Assembly (NCBI RefSeq): GCF_000233695.2
Contig: NZ_CM001488.1
Location: 3,583,601-3,647,600, forward strand
Direction of reading: 5' to 3'
DNA from: Desulfobacter postgatei 2ac9
Lineage (GTDB): Bacteria > Desulfobacterota > Desulfobacteria > Desulfobacterales > Desulfobacteraceae
Length of the DNA: 64,000 nucleotides
The position numbers and the translations under genes were made by a program. Below the pieces are notes generated by a model. The model ran no database searches. It saw only the letters and a list, made by a program, of their open reading frames with translations, and was not told where the DNA came from. Position 1 is the first letter of the stretch. Each line of letters opens with the position of its first letter. Shown one piece after another: positions 54,236 to 62,238 of this stretch.

Positions 54236-55110
54236 CTATCTGCCAGCCGCATCTCTTTTATCCACTGTTCCGGGACGGCATTCATGCCGTTACATATTCC
54301 CAGGATAAACCCGCACAAAATGCCCCGGGCAGAAGAATCCCCGCCGGCCATGACATTTTCAACCATTGCGGTTTTCAGATCATTGGGATATTTGGCAATC
54401 AGATGAATCGTGCCGGGCAGGGCGGCCTGGGTTTCACACATCTGGCCGAAACCTGCGATGGCCTGTGTTGTCTCTTTATCGACACTTTCAAGACCATCTG
54501 TGATCATCTGGTAGATAGGAGAATTTGAAGAAAGTTCTTTTTGGGCCATTTCCAGGGCATCCAGCGGTTTTCTGCCTTCAGCCGTCTCTATTGCAGCGCT
54601 TGCAAAAAAACGGGCGCTCTGTATAACCTGGGGGTGATTGTGGGTCATTGCGGTTTGTGTCTCTGCATTTGCCATAAACGTCTCACGGTCCTCCCCATAA
54701 AAAAGTGCCAGTGGAACCATCCGGGAGGCACCGCCTAAATCAGTTGAGCCTGACCCGGCTTCTTGGGGTGACTTTCCCGCTTCTAAATTGGCCAGTGTTT
54801 CCTTGGTGGCGCCGTCCACCCAACCGCTGTAATCCTCGAACATCGCCTTCCACTGGGTTGAAAAATTGTCAAAATCGAAGCCTGAGCAATATGAAAGGGA
54901 CTCAAGCAGCAGGAACATCTGATCTCCATAATGGGTGAAATCGCCTTTCTTTTTTCCTTTATGGAACGGTGCGATTTCCGGCGATGCCATAAAATCCAGA
55001 CGTCCGTATTTGTCTTTTATCTGGGCGATGTCGTAAACCCAGTGTGCGCCCAAAGCCAATGCGTCTGCCGTGAAAGCAGCCATGATGCCTGCTTGTATTT
55101 TTGCTCTCAT
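54205..55110 (-). CDS. ADP-ribosylglycohydrolase-family protein
   Basis: A 301-residue protein of the DraG/ARH family: AAFTADALALGAHWVYD near the N-terminus, DGATKETLANL, a central GGASRMVPLALF and the metal-site region MAGGDSSARGILCG, where acidic and polar residues bind the two Mg ions. The family removes ADP-ribose from Arg or other residues, or acts on related small molecules. The DSSAR variant of the usual GGDTDT suggests a substrate different from classical DraG. It stands alone. AAAAAGGAAATT precedes the ATG. Confidence 0.83.
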   Translation of the reverse strand: MRAKIQAGIMAAFTADALALGAHWVYDIAQIKDKYGRLDFMASPEIAPFHKGKKKGDFTHYGDQMFLLLESLSYCSGFDFDNFSTQWKAMFEDYSGWVDGATKETLANLEAGKSPQEAGSGSTDLGGASRMVPLALFYGEDRETFMANAETQTAMTHNHPQVIQSARFFASAAIETAEGRKPLDALEMAQKELSSNSPIYQMITDGLESVDKETTQAIAGFGQMCETQAALPGTIHLIAKYPNDLKTAMVENVMAGGDSSARGILCGFILGICNGMNAVPEQWIKEMRLADRIRSLAGITK

Positions 55111-55201
55111 AGTTAATTTCCTTTTTAATGTTGTTGACGGTATTCAGTACCTGAAGATGGATTCGTGTTGCTTTGTTATACATAACATTCCTTATCAATA
55201 C

Positions 55202-55361
55202 TTCGGACACTTTTTATATGCCCCAGTACAATAATTTTAGATGGTTAGCGGAACTGATTTTAATTATTTGCAACTTAGGTCCGCTTCAGTCACCCCTGAG
55301 TTGCAAATAATTGCTGCTCAGCCTTATTTTATTGGGTTTTCTGAGCTAAAAACTGTCCGAA
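55202..55361. mobile_element. MITE-like element with 15-bp terminal inverted repeats
   Basis: The ends TTCGGACACTTTTTA (55202-55216) and TAAAAACTGTCCGAA (55347-55361) are inverted repeats with one mismatch. Inside is an 18-bp near-perfect hairpin (55262-55279/55295-55312; core AATTATTTGCAACT). At 160 bp and without coding capacity it fits a miniature inverted-repeat element; no clear target duplication is seen. Confidence 0.55.
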
Positions 55362-55457
55362 CCATTGCTTATATGAATACGGGATAAATATGTATTTTAA
55401 AAGGGTTAATAAGATTCATGTCTCTGATTGGCTTCACGATAAGCTGTAAAAATAATG

Positions 55458-55527
55458 TTGTACAAAAAAATACTTGTAAAGCATTCTCTGCCGCATTATC
55501 TATTGTACATAGAATATTTTTGTACAA
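55458..55527 (+). promoter_or_regulatory. Three TTGTACAW boxes upstream of the MerR gene
   Basis: TTGTACAA at 55458, TTGTACAT at 55503 and TTGTACAA at 55520; the last two are spaced 17 bp apart. This spacing and sequence are like the operators of LitR/CarH-type MerR regulators, so autoregulation of the merR-photolyase cluster is likely. Confidence 0.55.
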
Positions 55528-55547
55528 CCTTTTATAGGAGAGACATT

Positions 55548-55622
55548 ATGGGCAGACATCTTATACCCGCTGCTATCAGCAATGCGTATCCCAGGGCCTT
55601 GGTAATTAATTATGGTCGCTGA
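55548..55622 (+). CDS. Possible 24-residue leader ORF coupled to the MerR gene
   Basis: ATG at 55548 has an ideal AGGAG (55536-55540) 7 nt upstream; the frame MGRHLIPAAISNAYPRALVI plus four residues ends at TGA 55620, overlapping the merR start at 55612. The merR ATG itself lacks a ribosome-binding site, so translation may be coupled through this leader. Confidence 0.45.
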   Translation: MGRHLIPAAISNAYPRALVINYGR

Positions 55623-56496
55623 TAAGCAAAATTTAAACAAACAAACGGCTTGTCGGGACAAACCGAAGAATATCGTGAATGGCTTGGATGGGCAGACTGG
55701 TACCGGTGTTATCATTCGTAAGGCCGCAGAGCTTACCGGTGTTAAACCTGTGACCCTGCGTGCCTGGGAACGCCGGTATCACTTGATTACCCCGGAACGA
55801 AACGCCAAAGGGCATCGCCTGTACAGTCCGGCTCAGATTGAGACCATCCGGGAAATATGCCGCTGGCTGGAGCGCGGGGTCTCCATCGGAAAAGTCAAAG
55901 GGTTGCTTTCGGGTTCCGGAAAAGTGACGGCCCCTGCGCAGTCGAATGATACCCTTGCTGCCGCAGATGATCTGCTGCAGGCGCTGGCCGACTTAAACAG
56001 CAGGCGGGCTGAAAATATTGTCAATCGGATATGCCGGGAGTACCCGCCAAATATCGCTATACGTCAATGCTTTTTGCCTGTCATTGACGCATTGGGGCAG
56101 TGGAAACGCCAACAGGGTTCTGTGGCCGCGGCATTGCTGCAGTTCCTATTAATCAGCCGTCTGAGTGCAATGATCCGATCTGAAAATAAGTCCGCCTCCA
56201 TACCGTGTCTTGCCATCAGCCTGGATCCTCCCGGCAGCCTTGCCGCCTGGCTTTGGCTGGTTTCCATGGCCGGCCAGGGGTTGCATATTACCCTGCTGGA
56301 CGGCGTTGAACATATTTCAGGCCTTATTGATCATGCACGTCTTCAAACGTATGAACATCTGGCCGTATTTGCCAACCGGGTGCCCACAAAAAAGCAGCAG
56401 CAAGATATCATTAAACTTAGCCGGCTGTTTGATGCCGACCATTTTCACGCATCCACGGTCATTAAAACCCTGTGTGGTGCTGAACTTAAAGGATAA
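55612..56496 (+). CDS. MerR-family regulator of the light-response (LitR/CarH-like) type
   Basis: A 294-residue protein with an N-terminal MerR helix-turn-helix (IIRKAAELTGVKPVTLRAWERRYHLITPER, then GHRLYSPAQIE) at about residues 34-75 and a helical plus Rossmann-like C-terminal half. The cobalamin-binding E/D-x-H-x2-G motif of CarH is not visible, so B12 photosensing is uncertain. It is directly followed by a photolyase gene, as in known light- or stress-induced clusters. TTGTACA boxes lie upstream. The start lacks its own Shine-Dalgarno sequence, suggesting coupling to a leader ORF. Confidence 0.83.
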   Translation: MVADKQNLNKQTACRDKPKNIVNGLDGQTGTGVIIRKAAELTGVKPVTLRAWERRYHLITPERNAKGHRLYSPAQIETIREICRWLERGVSIGKVKGLLSGSGKVTAPAQSNDTLAAADDLLQALADLNSRRAENIVNRICREYPPNIAIRQCFLPVIDALGQWKRQQGSVAAALLQFLLISRLSAMIRSENKSASIPCLAISLDPPGSLAAWLWLVSMAGQGLHITLLDGVEHISGLIDHARLQTYEHLAVFANRVPTKKQQQDIIKLSRLFDADHFHASTVIKTLCGAELKG

Positions 56497-56512
56497 TAAA
56501 AAGGAGCTTGTC

Positions 56513-57928
56513 ATGCAGTTGGTTTGGTTCAGGCGGGATTTGCGAATTCAGGACAATACGGCCCTGCATGGGGCGGTCAGCTTTGCCCGAGCACATAATG
56601 AGGCGGTGGTCGCGATATTTACGGCCACCCCGGATCAATGGGCAGGGCACGATATGGCCCCAATCCAGGCCGATCTTATTTACAAACGGCTTTTTGCCCT
56701 TCAAACAGATCTGCAGGCACTGAACATTGATCTTTTGTACACAGAGGCAAAAGATTATGATGCGGCAGCAAGATGCGTGGCCGCTACAGCTGATCGTCTA
56801 CAGGTAGGCACGCTGTGGTTTAATTGCGAATACCCGCTCAACGAAAACCGCCGTGATAAGCTGGTCGAAACATTGATGTCCATACAGGGCGGCAAGACCC
56901 AGGCCTGCCATGATACCTGCCTGTGTCCCCCAGGCACGGTTCTTAATCGCCAGGGAGCGTATTACAAGGTGTTTACGCCCTTTGCCCGAGCCTGCAGTGA
57001 GCACCTGCAAGGTCTTGTGCCGTCTTTGATGCCGCTGCAGCCCGTGACTAAAGCTGAACTACCTTCGGATATTCAAAGTCAAATCCTTTCACCGGAACAG
57101 CCCTTCAGCTATCCCAGAGTGTCCAGCAGGGCATATCATGTGAGCACAAAAGCCATCCAAAAAAAATTAACGGATTTTTGTACAGGCCCCATGAACGTCT
57201 ATGACCAGGAGCGGGACTTTCCGGCTGTTGCCGGAACCAGCGGTCTTTCTCCCTATCTTGCCATTGGGGCAGTGTCGTCACGCATGTGTCTTGCCGGCGT
57301 TATTTCAGCAGAACAGAGCCGGGGCGGTACCACATGGAAAAATGAACTGTTATGGCGGGATTTTTATCATCACCTGATGTTTTTTATCCCGGACCTTAGT
57401 CGGCAGGCTTGTTTCCATGCCTGGGGCGATAGGCTTTTATGGGACGACAATCCGGAACTGCTTGCAGCCTGGCAGGCGGGTAAAACTGGATACCCCATCG
57501 TTGATGCGGCCATGCGTCAGCTTAACCAGACCGGCTGGATGCACAACAGGCTGCGCATGATTGTGGCAAGTTTTTTGACCAAGGATCTTCACATTGACTG
57601 GCGCCATGGCCAGGCCTATTTCATGCGCCATCTGGTAGATGGCGATTTCCCCGCCAATAACGGTGGCTGGCAGTGGTCTGCATCCACCGGCTGTGACGCC
57701 CAGCCCTATTTTCGAATCTTCAATCCCGTCAGCCAGGGGAAAAAATTTGATCCCGGCGGGCGGTTTGTCCGGGCCTGGATTCCTGAGCTGGAGTCGGTTC
57801 CGGACCGTTATGTCCATTGTCCGTGGACATGGAAGGGCAGCACACAGAGCAGCGCATACCCGCTCCCCATCGTGGATCATGCCAAAGCACGCCTTGTTGC
57901 CCTTCAACGTTATTCACAAAAAAAGTAA
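56513..57928 (+). CDS. phrB: Deoxyribodipyrimidine photolyase (cryptochrome/photolyase family)
   Basis: A 471-residue flavoprotein that repairs cyclobutane pyrimidine dimers using light. The N-terminal antenna domain starts QLVWFRRDLRIQDNTAL. The FAD domain has KNELLWRDFYHHLM, VDAAMRQLNQTGWMHNRLRM, WRHGQAYFM, and DFPANNGGWQWSASTGCDAQPYFRIFNP. These include the Asn and Trp residues of class I CPD photolyases. The ATG at 56513 follows AAGGAGCTTGTC. It is co-directional with merR (16-bp gap) and the next methyltransferase gene (12-bp gap). Confidence 0.95.
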   Translation: MQLVWFRRDLRIQDNTALHGAVSFARAHNEAVVAIFTATPDQWAGHDMAPIQADLIYKRLFALQTDLQALNIDLLYTEAKDYDAAARCVAATADRLQVGTLWFNCEYPLNENRRDKLVETLMSIQGGKTQACHDTCLCPPGTVLNRQGAYYKVFTPFARACSEHLQGLVPSLMPLQPVTKAELPSDIQSQILSPEQPFSYPRVSSRAYHVSTKAIQKKLTDFCTGPMNVYDQERDFPAVAGTSGLSPYLAIGAVSSRMCLAGVISAEQSRGGTTWKNELLWRDFYHHLMFFIPDLSRQACFHAWGDRLLWDDNPELLAAWQAGKTGYPIVDAAMRQLNQTGWMHNRLRMIVASFLTKDLHIDWRHGQAYFMRHLVDGDFPANNGGWQWSASTGCDAQPYFRIFNPVSQGKKFDPGGRFVRAWIPELESVPDRYVHCPWTWKGSTQSSAYPLPIVDHAKARLVALQRYSQKK

Positions 57929-57940
57929 AAGGAAGTGACA

Positions 57941-59134
57941 GTGAACGTTAAAGATACAGCAGCCATCGAGTTTTCCCTGAACTGGGACAGTGGTGATGCA
58001 CACCATACAGATACCACCTATCTGCCGGCAATTGATTTCTGGCGGGATTTTTTTCCACAAAAACTTGAACAAGCGATTAAACAAATGAAAGCCGGGGAGA
58101 ATTGCCGGGTGGATTTTTCTGCCGGTGAGCTGGTGCCGGGGTTTTCTTCCCGGAAACTCATTGAGTTCCACCAAAATGGGTTTGACAGCTCCCAGTCACC
58201 GTTTCCGGTGTCGGCAGAAGTCGGGCGCTTTTATCCAAGCGGCTATGCGCACAAAGCCCTGAACTGTTTTCCACAGAACGTCACCCCCTTTCGCATTATT
58301 GCCATGGAAAATGAAATGATTACCGCCGACAGCAATCATCCCCTGGCGCAATACCCCATCAGCGTTCATGCCCGGATGTTGTCACGAAAAATTGCCGGTG
58401 CCGAGCGGGGTGGGACCTGCCAGGATATTTCCGAGGTCATCACCAAAGACGGTCCGGGAATGCAGCGCCTTTGCCAAAACGCATATAACATCAGCCTTGG
58501 TCAATCGCCCCTGCCGAGGAAAAACAACCAGCCTGACAGCGATTTTTACAGCTATCCAAGGATGGTGCCGCATCTGGACAGCTGTGCCCGGGAACATATT
58601 CGTGAACGATACGGCAAGCTTTTAAAGCCCGGCAGCCGGATACTGGACCTGATGTCCAGCTGGGATTCTCATTTACCGGATACCTTGTCAGATTGCCACG
58701 TCACAGGGCTTGGCATGAATGTCGAGGAGCTGGATGCAAACGCTAAACTTGACACCCGGCTTGTTCAGGATCTCAATCAAACACCCAAACTGCCCATGGA
58801 TGACAACAGTTTTGATGCCGTGATCTGCACTGCCTCCATCGAGTACCTCACACGGCCGGTGGCGGTATTGCAGGAAGTAAGGCGGGTTTTATCCCCGAAT
58901 GGAATTTTCATCATATCCTTTTCCGACCGCTGGTTTCCCGGTAAACAGATTGCTGTCTGGGGTCAGATGCATCCGTTTGAGCGGTTGGGCCTGGTCTTGA
59001 AAATGTGCATGAATGCTCAACTAAGCAATCTGCATACAAAAACCATTCGGGGATATCCTCGACCCTGGGATGATCCGCATATTCGTGAGCGCTACACCTC
59101 GGATCCTGTATTTGCTGTGTGGGGTAACGCCTGA
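57941..59134 (+). CDS. FKBP/SlyD-like domain fused to a SAM-dependent methyltransferase
   Basis: A 397-residue protein. Residues about 1-150 resemble an FKBP-type prolyl isomerase with SlyD-like features: LEQAIKQMKAGENCRVDF, VGRFYPSGY, FRIIAMENEMITADSNHPLAQYPI, the last matching the D-x-NHPLAG signature. Residues about 215-397 form a class I methyltransferase with ILDLMSSWDSHLP, FDAVICTASIEYLTRP and LQEVRRVLSPNG. The glycine-rich SAM loop is unusual (LMSSWDS). GTG at 57941 was chosen over GTG 57935 because of spacing to AAAGGAA. It belongs to the merR-photolyase operon; the substrate is unknown. Confidence 0.75.
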   Translation: MNVKDTAAIEFSLNWDSGDAHHTDTTYLPAIDFWRDFFPQKLEQAIKQMKAGENCRVDFSAGELVPGFSSRKLIEFHQNGFDSSQSPFPVSAEVGRFYPSGYAHKALNCFPQNVTPFRIIAMENEMITADSNHPLAQYPISVHARMLSRKIAGAERGGTCQDISEVITKDGPGMQRLCQNAYNISLGQSPLPRKNNQPDSDFYSYPRMVPHLDSCAREHIRERYGKLLKPGSRILDLMSSWDSHLPDTLSDCHVTGLGMNVEELDANAKLDTRLVQDLNQTPKLPMDDNSFDAVICTASIEYLTRPVAVLQEVRRVLSPNGIFIISFSDRWFPGKQIAVWGQMHPFERLGLVLKMCMNAQLSNLHTKTIRGYPRPWDDPHIRERYTSDPVFAVWGNA

Positions 59135-59149
59135 TACAAATATGGGATA

Positions 59150-59225
59150 TTGACAACCCGGGGCTTGCAGCGGATAACCCTGGAACCTGATGCGGGTAAT
59201 ACCGATTTAGGAAAATAGAGATACC
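59150..59225 (+). ncRNA. Divergent TPP-riboswitch-like element
   Basis: The sequence has the conserved 3' half of a thi-box: AACCTGATGCGGGTAATACC then GATTTAGGAAA. The 5' half GGGGCTTGCAGCGGATAACCC is shortened, and CAGCGG stands where CTGAGA is expected, so the pyrimidine-sensing arm is degenerate. CAACCCGG (59154-59161) is complementary to CCGGGTTG (59235-59242), a possible switching helix before the next start codon. Downstream tenA supports a thiamine link. Confidence 0.72.
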
Positions 59226-59271
59226 TTGTCTGCACCGGGTTGATACTAACGGTTTTTGTTTGGAGGGCAGC

Positions 59272-59979
59272 ATGGATAAAAAGAGAAGTTCTGACGAATT
59301 TGCACAGGCATATGATGCCTGGTTTTTTAACAATATGAATCTGTTGAATTCAGAAGTGAATCTGGTCGCTCATTTTTTGAAAGATGTGGGTGATACCTTT
59401 TCTGTGGGTTGCGGAAGCGGTCTTTTTGAATCAATACTGAAAAAAGATTTTAATATTCCCATTCAGTACGGTCTTGAACCATCGGACGGAATGGCCGATA
59501 TTGCACGAAAACGCGGGCTGACTGTTGACGTCACCACAGCCGAAGATGCCGATCTGGGCCAAGAGCAATACGATACGATTCTATTCAACGGCACGCCAAG
59601 CTATATCAACGACCTGCAGTCCGTGTTTCACAAGGCCTATGCTGCGTTGAGAAAAAACGGTAAAATCGTGGTGATTGATGTGCCCAAGGAAGGATCATAT
59701 ACAATCATGTATAACCTGGCAAAAAGTCTGGAAACATGGGACCATCCACTATTGGAAGGCGTTCACCCAAGGGACCCGTACCCAATAGAATTTGTAAAGG
59801 TTGCCAACTGGCGTACAACTGCTGAGAAAGTCGAGATGCTGGAAGCAGCAGGATTTCAAGACTTTGATTTTGCACAAACCCTGACAAAGCATCCGCTGTA
59901 CTCAAACAACGTGGAAGAAAAACCCATCCCCGGCTTTGACTGCGGTGACTATGTCGCCATTTGTGCCTTAAAAAAATAA
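59272..59979 (+). CDS. Class I SAM-dependent methyltransferase
   Basis: A 235-residue protein: a helical N-terminus (DEFAQAYDAWFFNNMNLLNSEVN), the SAM loop FSVGCGSGLFES, the acidic residue in LEPSDGMADIARKRG, YDTILFNGTPSYIND, and a C-terminal substrate region with WRTTAEKVEMLEAAGF. It lies directly after the TPP-like element and 29 bp before tenA, so a role near thiamine or pyrimidine salvage is inferred. The substrate cannot be named. The ATG at 59272 follows TGGAGGGCAGC. Confidence 0.85.
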   Translation: MDKKRSSDEFAQAYDAWFFNNMNLLNSEVNLVAHFLKDVGDTFSVGCGSGLFESILKKDFNIPIQYGLEPSDGMADIARKRGLTVDVTTAEDADLGQEQYDTILFNGTPSYINDLQSVFHKAYAALRKNGKIVVIDVPKEGSYTIMYNLAKSLETWDHPLLEGVHPRDPYPIEFVKVANWRTTAEKVEMLEAAGFQDFDFAQTLTKHPLYSNNVEEKPIPGFDCGDYVAICALKK

Positions 59980-60008
59980 CAACAGCAGAATCAGGAGGGA
60001 TGAAGAAT

Positions 60009-60671
60009 ATGAAAGCTGCAGGAAAACAGACCCAAAAGATGTGGGATGCGGTTGCTTGCATTTATGCGGATACAGTTTCTCATCCCTTTGTTGTCAGACT
60101 TGCCCAAGGTACCTTGGATAAAAATAGTTTTGCACATTTTTTGTCCCAGGATATCCTTTATCTCAAGGATGACAATCTGGCGTTGGATGTGTTGGCCGAA
60201 AAAGCGCCCAACACATCTGAAAAACAATTCTTTAAATTGTTGGCCAAAGATGGACTGGACATTGAACGGGCCCTTCACAATGAGTTCCTGGGCTATTTTA
60301 ATATCAAGGCGGCTGAAGAAAAGTCTCCTGCCATTGAAAAATACACAGCCTTTCTGCTCGACCACAGTAAAAATTCTGCGTTTGGGATTGCTGCCGCGGC
60401 TCTTTTACCTTGTTTCTGGGTCTATAACAGCGTCGGCAATCATATCTTGACCATTGCGGAAGTCCCCAACGCCTACCAGATGTGGATCGACACCTATCAC
60501 AGTGAAGCATACGAACAATATACACAAAGATTTATTGATATTGTAGAGCGGGTGGCATCAGAGGCCGATGAAGAACTATATCAAAAAATGTTGAACGCTT
60601 TCATGCAATCAACACAATATGAACTCGATTTTTTTAAAGAAGCGATGAACTGCAATTGCAGCACCCTTTAG
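60009..60671 (+). CDS. tenA: TenA/thiaminase II family protein
   Basis: A 220-residue all-helical protein. Family residues seen are HPFVVRLAQGTLDKNSFAHFLSQDILYL near the N-terminus, the catalytic cysteine in AALLPCFWVYNSVG, DTYHSEAYEQY and a late FFKEAM with the acid residue. TenA salvages thiamine breakdown products by hydrolysing aminopyrimidines. The ATG at 60009 fits AGGAGGGATGAAG spacing better than 60000 or 59961. It is controlled together with the methyltransferase by the upstream riboswitch-like element. Confidence 0.9.
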   Translation: MKAAGKQTQKMWDAVACIYADTVSHPFVVRLAQGTLDKNSFAHFLSQDILYLKDDNLALDVLAEKAPNTSEKQFFKLLAKDGLDIERALHNEFLGYFNIKAAEEKSPAIEKYTAFLLDHSKNSAFGIAAAALLPCFWVYNSVGNHILTIAEVPNAYQMWIDTYHSEAYEQYTQRFIDIVERVASEADEELYQKMLNAFMQSTQYELDFFKEAMNCNCSTL

Positions 60672-60853
60672 ACGGTCCTCCAATCGAATTGCTGCGTTTT
60701 TAACCACGCTTTTAGACGGCAGCATGATGGGCATGGTCCGAAAGCGCAAATGAGATGACATCATTGGGGACTGTAACCGGCGTCAACGGGGGGGGACTTT
60801 GACTTTTTTCTTGAACTGGATCACCGTTTGAACTATGCCTGATAGACTGGAGT

Positions 60854-61033
60854 CGATCATCTGTAGATGGATCGTTTGCTGCCGGCAAAGGTGGCGGCGA
60901 AGATGTCCAGTATGGCTTTAAAGGCAAGGGGGTTACACTCCATGCTCTGGTTGATGGCAACGGACTTCCCCTCTCCATTATTTCTACAGGAGCCGCAGAA
61001 AGCGAGAGAGCACAGGTTGAGCCACTTAAGTAG
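60854..61033 (+). pseudogene. IS5-family transposase fragment
   Basis: About 60 codons read VDGSFAAGKGGGEDVQYGFK, then GVTLHALVDGNGLPLSIIST and GAAESERAQVEPLK, ending at TAG 61031. This is the DDE-core beginning of an IS5 (IS427-type) transposase. The N-terminus and the rest of the element are missing; an IS630 end starts one base later. Confidence 0.75.
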
Positions 61034-61034
61034 G

Positions 61035-61987
61035 TGGACAAATATAATTCCTGTATAATTATTGCTTTGCAATAAATCATTTTTTTTTAAATTTGCATAG
61101 CAAGGATATCAGATGAGACGTACGGGTAAATTTATTTCTCCAATTGAGCCGTTGGCATTAAAATGGCTGTCACTTATTGAATTTTCGGATGAAGAGTCAA
61201 ACCGTACTAAACTCAGGGCTCAAGCACTCCGATTGAGCAACTCTGGGTATATAGTATCAGTCAGATTTCACAAATATGTTTGACCACTCAGGAAACAGTT
61301 TCGAAGTGGATTGATGGATGGGAAAAATATCAATTTGACTCTTACGGATTATAAAAAAAAACTGCGTTGGTGTCGAGGACGGAAATCTCTCAAAAGCAAA
61401 CGCAATGAGAACGAGTTCAGGGAAGCGCAAAAGGAAATTGAAATCTTGAAAGATGAAGATCAGGCAAATATCATTGACTTGTATTATTTTGATGAATCTG
61501 GCTTTACCGGCGTGCCTGAGATTCCATATGCCTGGCAAGATGAGGATGAGCAGCTTTTGCTTCCGAGTGGAAAAACCTCAAGAATCAATGTGTTGGGATT
61601 CTTGAATAAGCAAAATGATTTCTTTCCTTGCGTTTTTGACTGCTCAGTTACTTCAGATATTGTAACCGCCTGCTTTGATGCGTTTTCACGTTACATAACA
61701 AAAAGAACCATTGTTGTTCTGGATAATGCTCCAATACATCACAGCGCCATTTTTAAATCTCAAATTGGGACATGGGAAGAAAGAGGCCTTTTTCTATACT
61801 TTATCCCCAAATATTCACCGGAGTTGAATCTGATTGAAATTTTATGGAAACATATCAAGTACTTTTGGCTATCAACATCTGCTTATAAAGGATTTGAATT
61901 TTTGAAAACTGAGTTGAATAATATATTGGCAAGCGTCGGTAAGGAATTTACAATTTCGTTTTCTTAACCTGGATTTATATTTGTCCA
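61035..61987 (+). mobile_element. IS630-type element, internally deleted
   Basis: The ends TGGACAAATATAATTCC (61035-61051) and GGATTTATATTTGTCCA (61971-61987) are 17-bp inverted repeats with one mismatch. The 953-bp interval holds one defective IS630 transposase gene. It lies against the IS5 fragment on the left. Confidence 0.85.
61113..61967 (+). pseudogene. IS630-family transposase, frameshifted and deleted
   Basis: The N-terminal helix-turn-helix frame starts at ATG 61113 (MRRTGKFISPIEPLALKWLS) and stops early at TGA near 61280. Continuation QICLTTQETVSKWIDGWEKY lies in another frame. The catalytic part from about 61340 is intact: YYFDESGFTGVPEIPYAWQ, VVLDNAPIHHS and YSPELNLIEILWKHIKY, giving the D, D, E residues. 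The middle linker is missing. It cannot produce an active transposase without multiple corrections. Confidence 0.85.
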
Positions 61988-62038
61988 TGTACTTATATCA
62001 ATGTTTGAATTGTGAATTGTTAAATATCGGAGACACTA

Positions 62039-62230
62039 ATGACCTTCAATGAGATGAACACCATCGAAAATGCGTTGCGGAACCACCTCTGTGGAAGACA
62101 AAAGGATGAGGACGGAAGGAGGCATGAAGTCCGGGAACAATCCCTACCATATGGTTCATCCTTCCACCTTCCCAAAAATGTGGATTATGGTAATGTGAAT
62201 AACATTCACAAACTCAGACACGGCTATTAA
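62039..62230 (+). pseudogene. Duplicated start of hsdR (truncated)
   Basis: The frame begins MTFNEMNTIENALRNHLCGR, nearly identical to the hsdR start at 63465 for about 50 bp, then diverges into unrelated sequence and ends at 62230. It is therefore a broken copy of the hsdR 5' end lying before the AlbA_2 gene. Confidence 0.6.
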
Positions 62231-62238
62231 GGTGATAT

